Shown piece after piece: positions 16,452 through 25,710 of a stretch of DNA of 64,000 nt. The first letter of the stretch is position 1. Each line of letters starts with the position of its first letter. The translations under genes and the position numbers were made by a program. The notes below the pieces were generated by a model. The model made no database searches and was not told where the DNA came from. It saw nothing but the letters and a program-made list of their open reading frames with translations. Source of the stretch: Halorubrum sp. Atlit-26R (lineage in GTDB: Archaea; Halobacteriota; Halobacteria; Halobacteriales; Haloferacaceae); assembly GCF_003666015.1 (NCBI RefSeq), contig NZ_QPLT01000001.1, positions 1-64,000 on the forward strand, given 5' to 3'.

Positions 16452-19400
16452 CTACAACGGCGTGAACGGCAGCGACGCGAGCGTGTCGTCGTCGTAGGCG
16501 AGCGCGTCCGCCTGCGAGACGCCCTCCGGCGTGATCATGTCGATCACCCGAGGCGCGTTGCCGACGGCGTCCTCCTTGGCGCCGCCGAAGACGAACCCGC
16601 CGGCCTCGACCTGAACGCCACGGAACGAACCGAAGTTCTCCGAGCCGACGATCGGGAGGACCTCCCAGTCGGAGATGTCGGCTCCGCCGAGCGCCGTCTT
16701 CGGGATCGAGACGACGGCCACGTTCGACGCGAAGTCGGCAAACCGCTCCACAGTTCCGAGGTTAGTGCCCTCGTCGTCGACGACGATGCTACCACCATAC
16801 CCGTCTGAACCGACCCGATACTGCCACGGATCGGCGAACTCGGCGGTGACATTCAAGTCACCGATCTCCGTCGTCCTCCCTCCGTCGGCCGACGGATCGC
16901 GCAAGTAGACGATGAAGTACTGCGGCGCGAACGTTTCGCTGTCGAACGTGTTGTATAGCTTCTCGACCTCGAACGCGAACCGGTACTCCTCGTCCGTCTC
17001 CAGCACGCGGAACGAGCGCAGGTCGAACGCGCCGTCTTGGAACGCCCCGTCGGTCGGGTAGACGTACTCGCCGGGTCCGTCGTCGTCGCCCGCGGGATCG
17101 GTCAGCTGCCCCACGAGCTCGCCGGGCGCGACCGTGACGGTCCCGGAGCCGAGCTCGGTCCCGCCGTCGGCCCCGCGGACGACGACGTCGAAAGTGCCGA
17201 TCCGCGAGACACTGAAGCCGAGCTCGACCGTCTCGTCCGTCGCGTTCGGCGGGAGCCGGACGGTGTCGCGCGAGGCGACCTCACCGTCGACGACGATCTC
17301 GACAGCGGTCGAGCCGACGAAGGCGGCGTCGTTCGAGCCGGTCGCGGTGATGAACGACTCGCCGAGGTCGGCCTCGTCCGCGACCGACACCGAGATCGTC
17401 TGCTCCGGGCGCTCGTACTCCGGAAGCCGGCTGATCTCGCGGCCCCGCGCCGGACGCAGTTTGACCGCGGTCCCCCCGCTCGACGCGAGCGACGCGAGCA
17501 GCGTCGTGCTCGGCGTGACGATCGCCTCGTCGATGCGGACTCCGGTCGGGTCGAGGTCGACGCCCGCGCCGACCGCGTCCGAGTAGATCTCCGCGACGTA
17601 CCTCGGTCCGTTCCGGCCGCCGCGGCCGTTGCCGCGGCCGTTTCCGTTGCCCTTGCCGCGACCCTTCCCTTTGCCGTTGCCCTTGCCGCGACCGTTCTCG
17701 CGCCCCGGCGCGCCGCCGGAGTTGCCGGGTGCGTTCCCCGAGTTACCGGGCGCGAGGAAGTCGAGCGGCACGTCGACCGCGCGGCCGTCGCCGTCGGTCA
17801 TGACGCCGACGTACCATTCGTCGCCGCTGCGGCGGGCGATCGCGAGGTAGTCACCGATCGCGGCGCCGACGACGCGCGTCTCGTCCCAGCCGGCCGCCGG
17901 GACCGACTCGATGAAGCCGAACTCCGGTTCGGCGTCGAAGTTCTCGTTTTCGGGGACGTACCCCTCGTACTCGGCCGGGACCGGCGACGGCTCGCCCGAC
18001 TCGGTGACGGCGACGGTGTTGAGATTGAAGCCGCCGACGTCGCCGGTGAAGCCGCCGTCGCCCTGCTCGTAGTCGAGCTCGATCGCGACCTCGTTGTCGC
18101 CCGCGTCGAGCTCGACCGAGGTCGTGAACACCTGCCAGTCGTCCCAGTAGTCGGTGAAGTCGGGTTCGATGGTCTCCCGCGCGTCGTTGACGCGGAGGGT
18201 CGCACGCGGCGTGCCGGCGTCGATCACGCGGCCCGCGTTCTCCTCTGCGTCGCTCGCGTAGCGCAGGTGGAGGTCGTACGTCCCGGCGCTGGGCACGTCC
18301 TCGACGGTAAAGGAGACCGACGACCCGCTGGGCGCGCGGTTGGGGTCGACGGCGACGAAGTTGGTGCCGAACGCGTCCCGGTAGGAGTCGTCGGTGACGA
18401 GGCCGCCGAGGTCGCCGGCCGCGGCCTGGAGCGCCTCGCCGACCGCGAACGTCTCGTCGACGTACCCCTCGATCCGGTCGGCGGCCATCTGGAGGCCGCT
18501 GAGGTACGTCGGGTACATCGCGAGCTGCTTGGCGCGGGTCGTCTGGATCTGGTCGCCGCGCTCGTCGCCGAACGTGATGTCGAAGATGCCCGGCTGGTAG
18601 CTCACCGGGCCGGCGAGGTTCCGCGTGAACGGGAGCGTGACGTGGTGGTCGCGGCCGACGTTCGAGCCGAGCTGGCCGAACCCGTCGTACTCCTGGGCCT
18701 TGACGACCTCGCGGTTCGCCACGTTCGGGTAGGTGCGGATCTCGCCCGTCGGCTTGATCCCTTCGTGGATCTCCAGCAGCTGGCGGTTCGCGGCCGCCTC
18801 GCGGATCACGCGTCGGTGGTGGTTCACCGCGAGCTGGTTGTGGTGATTGTGGGTCGCATCGGTCCCGTCGCCGGTGATTCCGAGCCCCGAGTCCGCCACG
18901 TAGCCGTTCTTGATCGAGCTGATGCCGACCGAGTCGTACTCGGCGAAGGCGTCCCCGTCGAGGACCGCCTCCTCGTAGTTCGGGATGTTTCCGGCGGTCT
19001 CGTTGTGAGCTGTCATCTCGACGGGCTCCGGCAGCGACGCGCCGAAGTCGGTCACCTCCCGCACGTCGAAGTCGGGGTAGGAGTCGTCGACGCCGAACTT
19101 CAGCCCGGAGCCGTCCCCGGGATAGGTGTCCCACCCCTCGTTCCACCCCTCGACGAGCACGCTGTCGATGCCGTTCTCGCTCGCGAACCGCATGTAGCGC
19201 TTCATCCGCTCCGTCCGCGCGCCGTGGACGTAGCCGGCCGCGTCCGTCGGACTGTCGAACGACTCGTCGGCCCGGTACTCCCAGTTCGCCTGCCCCGCGA
19301 TCATCGTCCACCAGATGCCGACGTACTTCCGCGGCTCGATCCAGTCGGTGTCGGGGCCGTTCCCCGCGGTCGGGAGCGCCGACTCGTCGAGCGAGTCCGC

Positions 19401-20393
19401 GAGCAGCGGCACGAGCTGCGACTCGATCAGCTCGCCCGGCCGGTCGACGACCTGAATCGTCCGCCACGGCGTCGCCGCCGGCAGGTCCAGCGAGGCCCGC
19501 GACCCCTCGGGCAGCGGCGTGAGTTCCGTCGCGAACGTCGTCCCGCCGTCGTCGCTGCGGGGCGCGAGCGTCGCGGCCGCGTAGTCGTCGAGGTTCGCCT
19601 CGTGGACGCTGAGGTACGCGTCGCCCGCGTCGACCGTGAGCGGCGTGTGCGCCCCGCCGCGCATCCCGGTGTCGTTCGGCCGTCGGTCGTCGCTCCCGCC
19701 GGGAATCTCCGAGAGCGGCGTCTCGGCGTACTCCTGTTCGAACCGCGGGTTCGTCACCGCGTTCGCGATCCACCAGGCGTCGTAGTCGTCCGCGAAGTCG
19801 ACGCCGGTGTTCTCCGAGGCGACCACCGCCTTCTCCGAGTTGCTCGCGAACCCCTCGCCGAGGACGAGCCGGAGTCCGAGCCCGTCGTCGAACACGCGGA
19901 TCTGGAGGGTCGCGGTCCGGGCGTCCTCGGTGGTGCCCCCGTCCGACCCCGCGTCCGCGAGGCCGACGCTCAGGGCGTTGTACTCGGCTGAGACCTCGTC
20001 GTAGGCCCCCCACACCGGTTTCCACGCCTCGGTCGCCGCCTCGCGTTCGGTACCCGTGACTGCCACCGACCCGTCCTCGCTCTCGGCACTCGCGCCGAAC
20101 GCCGGCTGGTTCCGGAAGTCGAACCCGAGCGTCGACGGCTCGACGTACGTCGTCCCGTCGCGCGCGACCTCGTAGGTCGGCACCCCGTCCGAGACATCGA
20201 CCGTGACCGCGATCGATCCGTCCGGCGACTCGACCCGCTGGACCGGGTCGTCCTCGCCGTTCGCCACCGGCGCGGCGTCGTCCGCCGACACGTCGCGCGA
20301 GTAGGCGGCCGCGGCGACCAGCGCTCCCACGCTCCCGAGGAACCCCCGCCGCGTCGATCCGTCGAACGATTGCTGTGATCGTTTTTCACTCAT
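16452..20393 (-). CDS. Secreted multidomain glycoside hydrolase family 97 enzyme
   Basis: 1313 aa. Tat signal at the N-terminus (TRRGFLGSVGALVAAAAY). GH97 N-terminal beta domain ~55-335 (SPDGSIAV, YVEPSTLGFDF); catalytic barrel ~350-645 with WIEPRKYVGIWW, VLVEGWNEGWD (~413-422), IHEGIKPTGEIRTYPN (~542-556) and NREVVKAQEYDGF, hallmarks of GH97 alpha-glucosidase/galactosidase. Inserted CBM35-like domain ~665-800; GH97 C-terminal domain ~825-980 interrupted by a Gly/Asn/Lys/Arg-only stretch (~882-930); a beta (CARDB-like) domain ~995-1090; and a glucodextranase-type C-terminal DOMON-like domain 1096-1313. Typical GH97 proteins are 640-720 aa. Substrate is probably an alpha-glucan or alpha-galactoside outside the cell. 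Confidence 0.9.
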   Translation of the reverse strand: MSEKRSQQSFDGSTRRGFLGSVGALVAAAAYSRDVSADDAAPVANGEDDPVQRVESPDGSIAVTVDVSDGVPTYEVARDGTTYVEPSTLGFDFRNQPAFGASAESEDGSVAVTGTEREAATEAWKPVWGAYDEVSAEYNALSVGLADAGSDGGTTEDARTATLQIRVFDDGLGLRLVLGEGFASNSEKAVVASENTGVDFADDYDAWWIANAVTNPRFEQEYAETPLSEIPGGSDDRRPNDTGMRGGAHTPLTVDAGDAYLSVHEANLDDYAAATLAPRSDDGGTTFATELTPLPEGSRASLDLPAATPWRTIQVVDRPGELIESQLVPLLADSLDESALPTAGNGPDTDWIEPRKYVGIWWTMIAGQANWEYRADESFDSPTDAAGYVHGARTERMKRYMRFASENGIDSVLVEGWNEGWDTYPGDGSGLKFGVDDSYPDFDVREVTDFGASLPEPVEMTAHNETAGNIPNYEEAVLDGDAFAEYDSVGISSIKNGYVADSGLGITGDGTDATHNHHNQLAVNHHRRVIREAAANRQLLEIHEGIKPTGEIRTYPNVANREVVKAQEYDGFGQLGSNVGRDHHVTLPFTRNLAGPVSYQPGIFDITFGDERGDQIQTTRAKQLAMYPTYLSGLQMAADRIEGYVDETFAVGEALQAAAGDLGGLVTDDSYRDAFGTNFVAVDPNRAPSGSSVSFTVEDVPSAGTYDLHLRYASDAEENAGRVIDAGTPRATLRVNDARETIEPDFTDYWDDWQVFTTSVELDAGDNEVAIELDYEQGDGGFTGDVGGFNLNTVAVTESGEPSPVPAEYEGYVPENENFDAEPEFGFIESVPAAGWDETRVVGAAIGDYLAIARRSGDEWYVGVMTDGDGRAVDVPLDFLAPGNSGNAPGNSGGAPGRENGRGKGNGKGKGRGKGNGNGRGNGRGGRNGPRYVAEIYSDAVGAGVDLDPTGVRIDEAIVTPSTTLLASLASSGGTAVKLRPARGREISRLPEYERPEQTISVSVADEADLGESFITATGSNDAAFVGSTAVEIVVDGEVASRDTVRLPPNATDETVELGFSVSRIGTFDVVVRGADGGTELGSGTVTVAPGELVGQLTDPAGDDDGPGEYVYPTDGAFQDGAFDLRSFRVLETDEEYRFAFEVEKLYNTFDSETFAPQYFIVYLRDPSADGGRTTEIGDLNVTAEFADPWQYRVGSDGYGGSIVVDDEGTNLGTVERFADFASNVAVVSIPKTALGGADISDWEVLPIVGSENFGSFRGVQVEAGGFVFGGAKEDAVGNAPRVIDMITPEGVSQADALAYDDDTLASLPFTPL

Positions 20394-20512
20394 TCCGTCA
20401 AGGCCGTGTATACGATGAATAATAATGCTATTGTAACGAATCGAAGTGATTGAATTTCGAAACGACCGAGTCGACGGCCCCCGGCGGGCGTCCCGTAGTC
20501 CGCGGATCGGCC

Positions 20513-21967
20513 CTACAGCGCGTTCTCCAGCGCGGACGCGACGCTTCGAGCCTTCTCCGCCAGCGGCTCGGGGACCGTTCCGGCCGCGACCGCCGCGTCG
20601 AGTTCGTCGTCGTCGACGCGCTCGACCTCCCCGTCCGGCCGCTTCACCACGTCGACGTGGAGGTCCACGTACCGGGCGGCGTCGGGGAACACCTCGACGG
20701 GCGTACAGACGTTGACGTACGTCCCGCGGACGGTCCCGTCGCGGCCGCGGTACGTCGTCGGGTACCACCACCGACCCTCCTTCAGGCTCGTCTCGGCGAC
20801 GTCGCCCGCCTTCCGGTCGACGCCGAGCCCATCGTAGGTCCCGCCGCCGGTCATCTCCCGCTCGACGGCAACGGTCCCGTCGGAGTCGATTCCCGTCACG
20901 GTCCCCTCGCCGAGGGTGATCAGCCGGCCGTCCGGCTTCCCGTGGTCGATTCGGAGCGCGTCGCCCTCGCTCGGGCCGAACGCATCGGTCACGACCGCGA
21001 ACGGGAACTCGGCGTCGGCGGCGGGCTCGCAGAGCGCCTCCGCGAGGTCGACGCCGGCCGAGGCGTCCGCGGCGCCCGCCTTCACGCGGTGGTGGCCCGG
21101 CATCGTCGCGGTCGCGGTCCGGCGCGCGTCGTCGAGCCCGAACCGGCTCTCGCGACCGAGCCAGACCCAGAAGCCGGCGTTCGGCGCGGCGACCGGCGCG
21201 TCGCGGAGCCGGCTCGAATCGTCGAGCACGCCGAGCCCGGACTCCCGCCGGTCCTCCGTCGCGACCGCCGCGCGCAGCTCCTCGGCGGCGTCGACCGCCG
21301 CGTCGAGCCCCGCGGTCAGCGCCTCGGTGTCGGCGTCGACCGCGGCCGGCCGCCACACCGCGCGCCACCCGTCCGGCGGGTCGAGGTCGAGCAGGTCGAG
21401 CATCCCCGACAGCTCGCGGGCGGCCTCGTCGTCCCGCACGTCGACCCGCGTCCCGGAGCCCGGTTCGAGCGCGACGAGATCGCCGCCGACCCGCAGCTCC
21501 CCGGCGAGTTCCGGGCGCCGATCCGTCCACGGCGCCGCCGACTCGCGCACCTGAACCCGGACCCGGTCCCCCGTCTCCACCCGGTCCTCGACGCTCCCGT
21601 ACGGGAGGTACCCCTCGGCGGTATCGTCGGCGGTGCGGAGCCGTACCACCGCGCCGCCGCCGAGCGTCTCCGTCACTTTCCCGTCGAGGACCGCGCCGGG
21701 CGGCGTCGGGTCCGCCCACGCGAGCGCGTCGCGGCCGGCGTCGGTGAGGAGGTCCCGGACTGCGCCGAGCGCGTCTGGGTCGCCGTGCGCGCCGACCCCC
21801 TGTCGGTCGCCGCTCGTCTCGATCCGGACCTCCGGCGGGTCGGTTCCGAACGCGGCGTCGAAGCGCCGACGGATCGGCGGCGAGGCGTCGACGACCTCGT
21901 GGCCGGCGTCGAGCAGGCGCGCGGTGAGCGCCGTCGCGTAGATGCCGCGGACGCGGGCTCGGGCCAT
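20513..21967 (-). CDS. fau1: FAU-1 family RNA-binding protein / RNase E/G-like
   Basis: 484 aa. N-terminal MARARVRGIYATALTARLLDAGHEVVDASPPIRRRF is the FAU-1/RNase E-G-like start; an S1-type segment follows (PPGAVLDGKVTETLGGGAVVRL, EGYLPYGSVEDRVETGDRVRVQV); the C-terminal part is DUF402 (RWWYPTTYRGRDGTVRGTYVNVCTPVEVFPDAARYVDLHVDVVKRPDGEVERVDDDEL). Pyrococcus FAU-1 binds AU-rich RNA, and archaeal members were proposed to process 5S rRNA precursor. It starts 2 bp after the stop of the upstream 130-aa gene, forming a two-gene operon. Confidence 0.88.
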   Translation of the reverse strand: MARARVRGIYATALTARLLDAGHEVVDASPPIRRRFDAAFGTDPPEVRIETSGDRQGVGAHGDPDALGAVRDLLTDAGRDALAWADPTPPGAVLDGKVTETLGGGAVVRLRTADDTAEGYLPYGSVEDRVETGDRVRVQVRESAAPWTDRRPELAGELRVGGDLVALEPGSGTRVDVRDDEAARELSGMLDLLDLDPPDGWRAVWRPAAVDADTEALTAGLDAAVDAAEELRAAVATEDRRESGLGVLDDSSRLRDAPVAAPNAGFWVWLGRESRFGLDDARRTATATMPGHHRVKAGAADASAGVDLAEALCEPAADAEFPFAVVTDAFGPSEGDALRIDHGKPDGRLITLGEGTVTGIDSDGTVAVEREMTGGGTYDGLGVDRKAGDVAETSLKEGRWWYPTTYRGRDGTVRGTYVNVCTPVEVFPDAARYVDLHVDVVKRPDGEVERVDDDELDAAVAAGTVPEPLAEKARSVASALENAL

Positions 21968-21969
21968 CC

Positions 21970-22362
21970 TCAGAGGTCCCCGCGCTCGCGCGCGAACCGC
22001 ACCCGGTCGTTCACCGTATCGCCGAGCGAGAGCTCGACGACGACCGGGTCGCCGCCGTCGTCCTCGCTGAGGATCCGTCCGCCCTCGACCGGAACGCCCC
22101 ACCCGTCGAGGGAAAGGTAGCCGCGGAGGTCGCTCCCGTGGGTGAACAGGTCGACGTCGGCGGTCGCGTGTTCCTGCGTCTCCGAGGCGCTGTGGGCCAT
22201 CTCCATGTTCGAGTAGTAGGGACCGTCCGCGCCGAAGAACGCTCGGAGGCGGTCGGCGTCGCGGGCGACGAGCTCGGCGACGCGGTCCGAGGCGTCGGCG
22301 ACGGCGTCCGCGTCCAGCCCGGCCTCTCGGAGGGCGCGCTGGACCCGTGGATCGAAGTGCAT
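21970..22362 (-). CDS. Conserved haloarchaeal protein of unknown function
   Basis: 130 aa, MHFDPRVQRALREAGLDADAVADASDRVAELV start, Asp/Glu-rich, predicted alpha followed by beta (SMVDLFTHGSDLRGYLSLDGWGVPV-like region). The second half looks like a small beta barrel (DPVVVELSLGDTVNDRVRF). I recall orthologues next to FAU-1 in haloarchaea (a DUF75xx-type family) but cannot name the number with certainty. Its position as first gene of the fau1 operon suggests a role linked to RNA metabolism. Confidence 0.75.
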   Translation of the reverse strand: MHFDPRVQRALREAGLDADAVADASDRVAELVARDADRLRAFFGADGPYYSNMEMAHSASETQEHATADVDLFTHGSDLRGYLSLDGWGVPVEGGRILSEDDGGDPVVVELSLGDTVNDRVRFARERGDL

Positions 22363-22482
22363 ACCCCGCCTTCGGGCGCCGCCGTTTCAACGCTGTCGGC
22401 TGCGCCGAGGGCGCCCGCTTACCGCCGGGCGCCGCTCGGACGCCGCCCATTAATTAAGTCACCCGGGGAGCAAACGGGACCC

Positions 22483-23493
22483 ATGCCATCCGACGAGGAC
22501 CCGATCGCGTCCCGGGCCGACGACGACCGCGACCTCTACGACGTCGCGACCTGGGAGGAACGGACCTCCCTCGACGGGCTGTCGGTCGCGCTGTACTGGC
22601 TACTCACGCGCTCGGCGAAGGCCGGCGTCGTCTTCGTCGCCTTCCTCGGGCTCCTCGCGATCCTCGGATCGTTCGGGCTGGGGCTCGTCTTCGACCCGGC
22701 CATCGCGATCCTCCTCGGCCTCTCCGCCGTGCCCGCGCTCGGCCTCGCCGCATATGTGTACGTCTCGGACGTGACGACCGCCGAACCGCTGTCGCTGCTC
22801 GTGGCGACGTTCCTGCTCTCGATCCTCACGGCGACGTTCGCGGCGATACTGAACAGCGTGCTCCAGCCGTACTTCCGACCGTTCGGCTTCCTCGGGCTCG
22901 TCGTGTTCTTCTTCGTCGTCGTGGGCCCGATAGAGGAGTCCGTGAAGCTGCTCGCGGTGCGGCTGTACGCGTACACCGACGCCCGGTTCGACGCCGTCAT
23001 CGACGGCGCCGTCTACGGCGCCATCGCGGGGCTCGGCTTCGTCGTCATCGAGAACTTCGTGTACATCGCGCAGAACGTCGACATGGCGGAGCTGACGGTC
23101 GGGATCGCGGCGCTCGGCGCCGGCGACGGCATCGCCGCGCTCCGGGCGCTCGCCGGCCCCGGCCACGTCGTCTACTCGGCGTTCGCGGGCTACTACCTCG
23201 GGCTCGCCAAGTTCAACCCCGGAAATCGCGGCCCCATCATCGTCAAGGGGCTCGTCCTCGCGGCGGCGATCCACGCGCTGTACAACACGCTCGTCGGTCC
23301 GGTGACGGGCGTCGCCTCGCAGCTGCTCGGCCTCCCGCAGGTCGTCGCGCTGTTCGGCTTCGTCGTGGTCTTCCAGGGCGCGTTCGGGTACGTCCTCCTC
23401 CGGAAGATCTGGCGGTACCGCGACGCGTACCTCGACACGCGCGACGCGGTGGGCGAGGACGTCGAGCCGGAGCTCGACGAGTTCGAGCAGTAG
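22483..23493 (+). CDS. PrsW-family intramembrane metalloprotease-like protein
   Basis: 336 aa with about eight membrane segments. PrsW-type motifs: EE..K in VGPIEESVKLLAVR, F.E..FY-type GLGFVVIENFVYIAQN, a His in GPGHVVYSAFAGYYLG, and IHALYN, which together match the putative metal and active-site residues. Bacterial PrsW cleaves an anti-sigma factor; haloarchaeal substrates are unknown. Cytoplasmic N-terminus (~45 aa) and acidic C-terminus. A TTAATTAAG box at 22450-22458 is ~29 bp upstream of the ATG (leaderless). Confidence 0.87.
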   Translation: MPSDEDPIASRADDDRDLYDVATWEERTSLDGLSVALYWLLTRSAKAGVVFVAFLGLLAILGSFGLGLVFDPAIAILLGLSAVPALGLAAYVYVSDVTTAEPLSLLVATFLLSILTATFAAILNSVLQPYFRPFGFLGLVVFFFVVVGPIEESVKLLAVRLYAYTDARFDAVIDGAVYGAIAGLGFVVIENFVYIAQNVDMAELTVGIAALGAGDGIAALRALAGPGHVVYSAFAGYYLGLAKFNPGNRGPIIVKGLVLAAAIHALYNTLVGPVTGVASQLLGLPQVVALFGFVVVFQGAFGYVLLRKIWRYRDAYLDTRDAVGEDVEPELDEFEQ

Positions 23494-23526
23494 AGACCGA
23501 CCCGCTCCCGGTTCTGTATTCCGCCG

Positions 23527-24504
23527 TCAGGGGGCCTTCTCGACGCGCGAGCGGTCGCCGGTGCCGCCCGTCAGCGCGCTCGCGAGGGCGCCTTTCACCA
23601 CCACGTCGTCGCCGAGGTCGGTGAGCCGCACCTCCGGGACGTTGATGAACACCATCTCCGGGAGCTTCTCGCGGATCGGGTCGAGGACGCGGTCGGGGTT
23701 GTTGAGCGCGACCGCGCCCCCGACGCTCACGACGAGCGGGGCGTACGCGTGGATGACGTTGGCGATCCCCATGGCGTTCCAGTGGGCGACCTGGTCGATC
23801 ACGTGGTCGGCGAAGGTGTCCTCGCCCGCGGCCTCGAACACGTCGACCGCGGAGAAGTCGGGGTCCTCGATCGGGAGGCTCGTCTCGATCGGGTCCTCCT
23901 CGTACAGCTCGCGGGCGTACTTCGGGATGTTGTTCCCGGAGCAGTACCCCTCCCAGTGGCCGTCGAGCCCGCACCCGCAAGTCATGAACCCGTGCGGGTC
24001 GACGGTCATGTGGCCGACCTCGCCGGCGTTGCCGTCCCACCCCGAGAGTACGTTGCCGTCGACGGCGACCCCCGCGCCGATCCCCGAGGAGATGGTGAGG
24101 TACACCATGTCGTCGGGGTTCCGCTCGGAGTGGAATCGCTCGCCGATGACGCCCGCGATGGTGTCGTTGTGAAGGTACACCTCGTCGGTGTCGAGTAGCC
24201 GACCGACCGGCCCGACGAGCGGAATGCGCTCGACGGTGTCCGGGAGGTTCGCCGGCCCCTGGACGACCCCTTCCGCGAGGTCGAGCGGGCCGATCGAGCC
24301 GATCCCGGCCGCGACCGCCTCGCTCGGCGCGATTCCCGCGTCGGTACAGGCTCCCCGGACCACCTCCAAGACGGCCTCCGTGACGGCGATGCCGTTCGGT
24401 CCCCGCGGGGTGCCTCGCGACGCAGAGCCGAGGACCGCCGCGGTCTCGTCGCCGACGACCGCTCGGACGTTCGTCGCCCCGAGATCGACGCCCACGTAGT
24501 ACAT
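23527..24504 (-). CDS. ROK family sugar kinase (glucokinase-like)
   Basis: 325 aa. Phosphate-binding GVDLGATNVRAVVGD at the start, catalytic Asp in YLHNDTIAGVIGE, TISSGIGAGVAVDG, and the ROK zinc/substrate motif GNAGEVGHMTVDPHGFMTCGCGLDGHWEGYCSG; the standard CGCxGCxE has become CGCGLDGHWE, so one Cys is a His-containing variant. It phosphorylates a hexose, probably glucose, but ROK proteins also act on mannose or N-acetyl sugars. A CTTAAG box around 24531 is 28 bp upstream. Neighbours do not form a sugar operon. Confidence 0.88.
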   Translation of the reverse strand: MYYVGVDLGATNVRAVVGDETAAVLGSASRGTPRGPNGIAVTEAVLEVVRGACTDAGIAPSEAVAAGIGSIGPLDLAEGVVQGPANLPDTVERIPLVGPVGRLLDTDEVYLHNDTIAGVIGERFHSERNPDDMVYLTISSGIGAGVAVDGNVLSGWDGNAGEVGHMTVDPHGFMTCGCGLDGHWEGYCSGNNIPKYARELYEEDPIETSLPIEDPDFSAVDVFEAAGEDTFADHVIDQVAHWNAMGIANVIHAYAPLVVSVGGAVALNNPDRVLDPIREKLPEMVFINVPEVRLTDLGDDVVVKGALASALTGGTGDRSRVEKAP

Positions 24505-24594
24505 CGGGTGTAAGCGCGGACCCGTCTCACTTAAGCGGGACGCTTCGGGCGGTCGAGCGGTGGTAAAGAACCGAGCCGTTTCAGCGAAATCGCG

Positions 24595-25053
24595 TTACGA
24601 GGCGGTCTCGCGGACGAACGTCACCGGACACGGCGACGAGAGCATGACCTCCTGCGCCGCGCTGCCGAAGACGGCCTTCCCGGTCGGCGAGCGGCGGCGG
24701 CCGCCGACGACGACGCGGTCGGCCTGAAGTCCCTCGGCGGTCTCGACGACCTCGTCCGCGAGGTCGCCGACCGCGCCGCGGACGGAGTGCCGCACCCCGG
24801 CCGCCGACAGCGCCTTCGAGAGATCTCGGGTGGTCCGGTGTCGCTCCGCGACCTCGTCGGGCGTCGAGTTCTCGCTGTCCGGGTCGAAGCCCAACTTCGC
24901 GCGAGTCTCGTCGAACTCCTCCTCGCCGAACACGTGGGTCAACACGACCTCGGCGTCCGCCGGCTCGGCGAGCGCGATGATCTCCTCCGCGAGCCGCTCG
25001 GTCCGTTTCTCGTCTTCGCTGCCGACCGCTAACACGACCGTTTCGATGCTCAT
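24595..25053 (-). CDS. UspA-type universal stress protein
   Basis: 152 aa, single Usp domain: IETVVLAVGSEDEKRTERLAEEII at the start, and at the end RVVVGGRRRSPTGKAVFGSAAQEVMLSSPCPVTFVR. The ATP-binding pattern G-2x-G-9x-G-S/T is altered: the second Gly is Arg, a variant I recall in haloarchaeal Usp proteins, so ATP binding is uncertain. The 180 bp upstream (25054-25236) is AT-rich with several TTTAA/TAAATATTTTA candidates and is the probable promoter region. Confidence 0.9.
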   Translation of the reverse strand: MSIETVVLAVGSEDEKRTERLAEEIIALAEPADAEVVLTHVFGEEEFDETRAKLGFDPDSENSTPDEVAERHRTTRDLSKALSAAGVRHSVRGAVGDLADEVVETAEGLQADRVVVGGRRRSPTGKAVFGSAAQEVMLSSPCPVTFVRETAS

Positions 25054-25236
25054 ACACGCCTTTCGCCTCCGACCAATTTAACTCTGGCGGAGTATTAACT
25101 CAAATCTGAATAAATATTTTATCGATCGATCCTGACACTCTCGCGGGGCGCGAGCAGTCGCTCCTCGGCGTTCGGTCGACCGAGAGACTATCGGCTCCGA
25201 GAGCGGCTCACGGCGGCAAAACGGTGGCGGATCCGA

Positions 25237-25620
25237 TCAGTAGTCGGGCGCGTCGTCCTCGACTTCGCGCTTCAGCGAGTCGCGGCGGGACTTCGCGTCG
25301 CGGCCGGTCGCTTCTAAGAGGAACTCGTTTTTCGCGTCGACGGCGTCCGCGGCGGCGTCGGCGTTACCTTCGGCGATGACGTCCTCGGCGGGGCGCTCCT
25401 CGAAGTGGACCGCGAGCTTGTCCTTCTTGCTCCCGTACTCGGCGGCGCCCGCGACGATTCGCTCGAAGACGGGGTTCTCGGGGTCCGCGACGACGTACAG
25501 TTCGTGGCCCTGCCACTCCTCGGTGCCCGTGACCTCGCCGAAGTACTCCTCGATGGAACCCTTCAGGTCCGGCATGCGGTCGTCCAGATGCTCGCCGCGG
25601 CGCATCTTGTACTCCTTCAT
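25237..25620 (-). CDS. DUF5611-like conserved haloarchaeal protein
   Basis: 127 aa from the ATG at 25620 (MKEYKMRRGEHLDDRMPDLKGSI). The reading frame also permits a start at 25662 (MTKLVYAGLSNGRG), but the shorter form matches what I remember of DUF5611 proteins. Conserved-looking segments are YFGEVTGTEEWQGHELYVV, PVFERIVAGAAEYGSKKDKLAVHFEERPAEDVI and KNEFLLEATGRDAKSRRDSLK. Function unknown; often a stand-alone small protein. A minus-strand GTAAAAAG box at ~25698-25705 is the likely promoter, which would leave a leader of about 55 nt for the short form. Confidence 0.8.
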   Translation of the reverse strand: MKEYKMRRGEHLDDRMPDLKGSIEEYFGEVTGTEEWQGHELYVVADPENPVFERIVAGAAEYGSKKDKLAVHFEERPAEDVIAEGNADAAADAVDAKNEFLLEATGRDAKSRRDSLKREVEDDAPDY

Positions 25621-25710
25621 GCCGCGACCGTTCGACAGGCCGGCGTAAACCAGTTTCGTCACGGTCGCTGGCCCCGTTCGACCGGGAACGCGGCGCCTTT
25701 TTACGCTCGA

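Noticed and set aside
17037..19991. 984-codon plus-strand frame opposite the GH97 gene
   Set aside because: Low-complexity, basic composition and no motif; it is the shadow of the GH97 coding strand.
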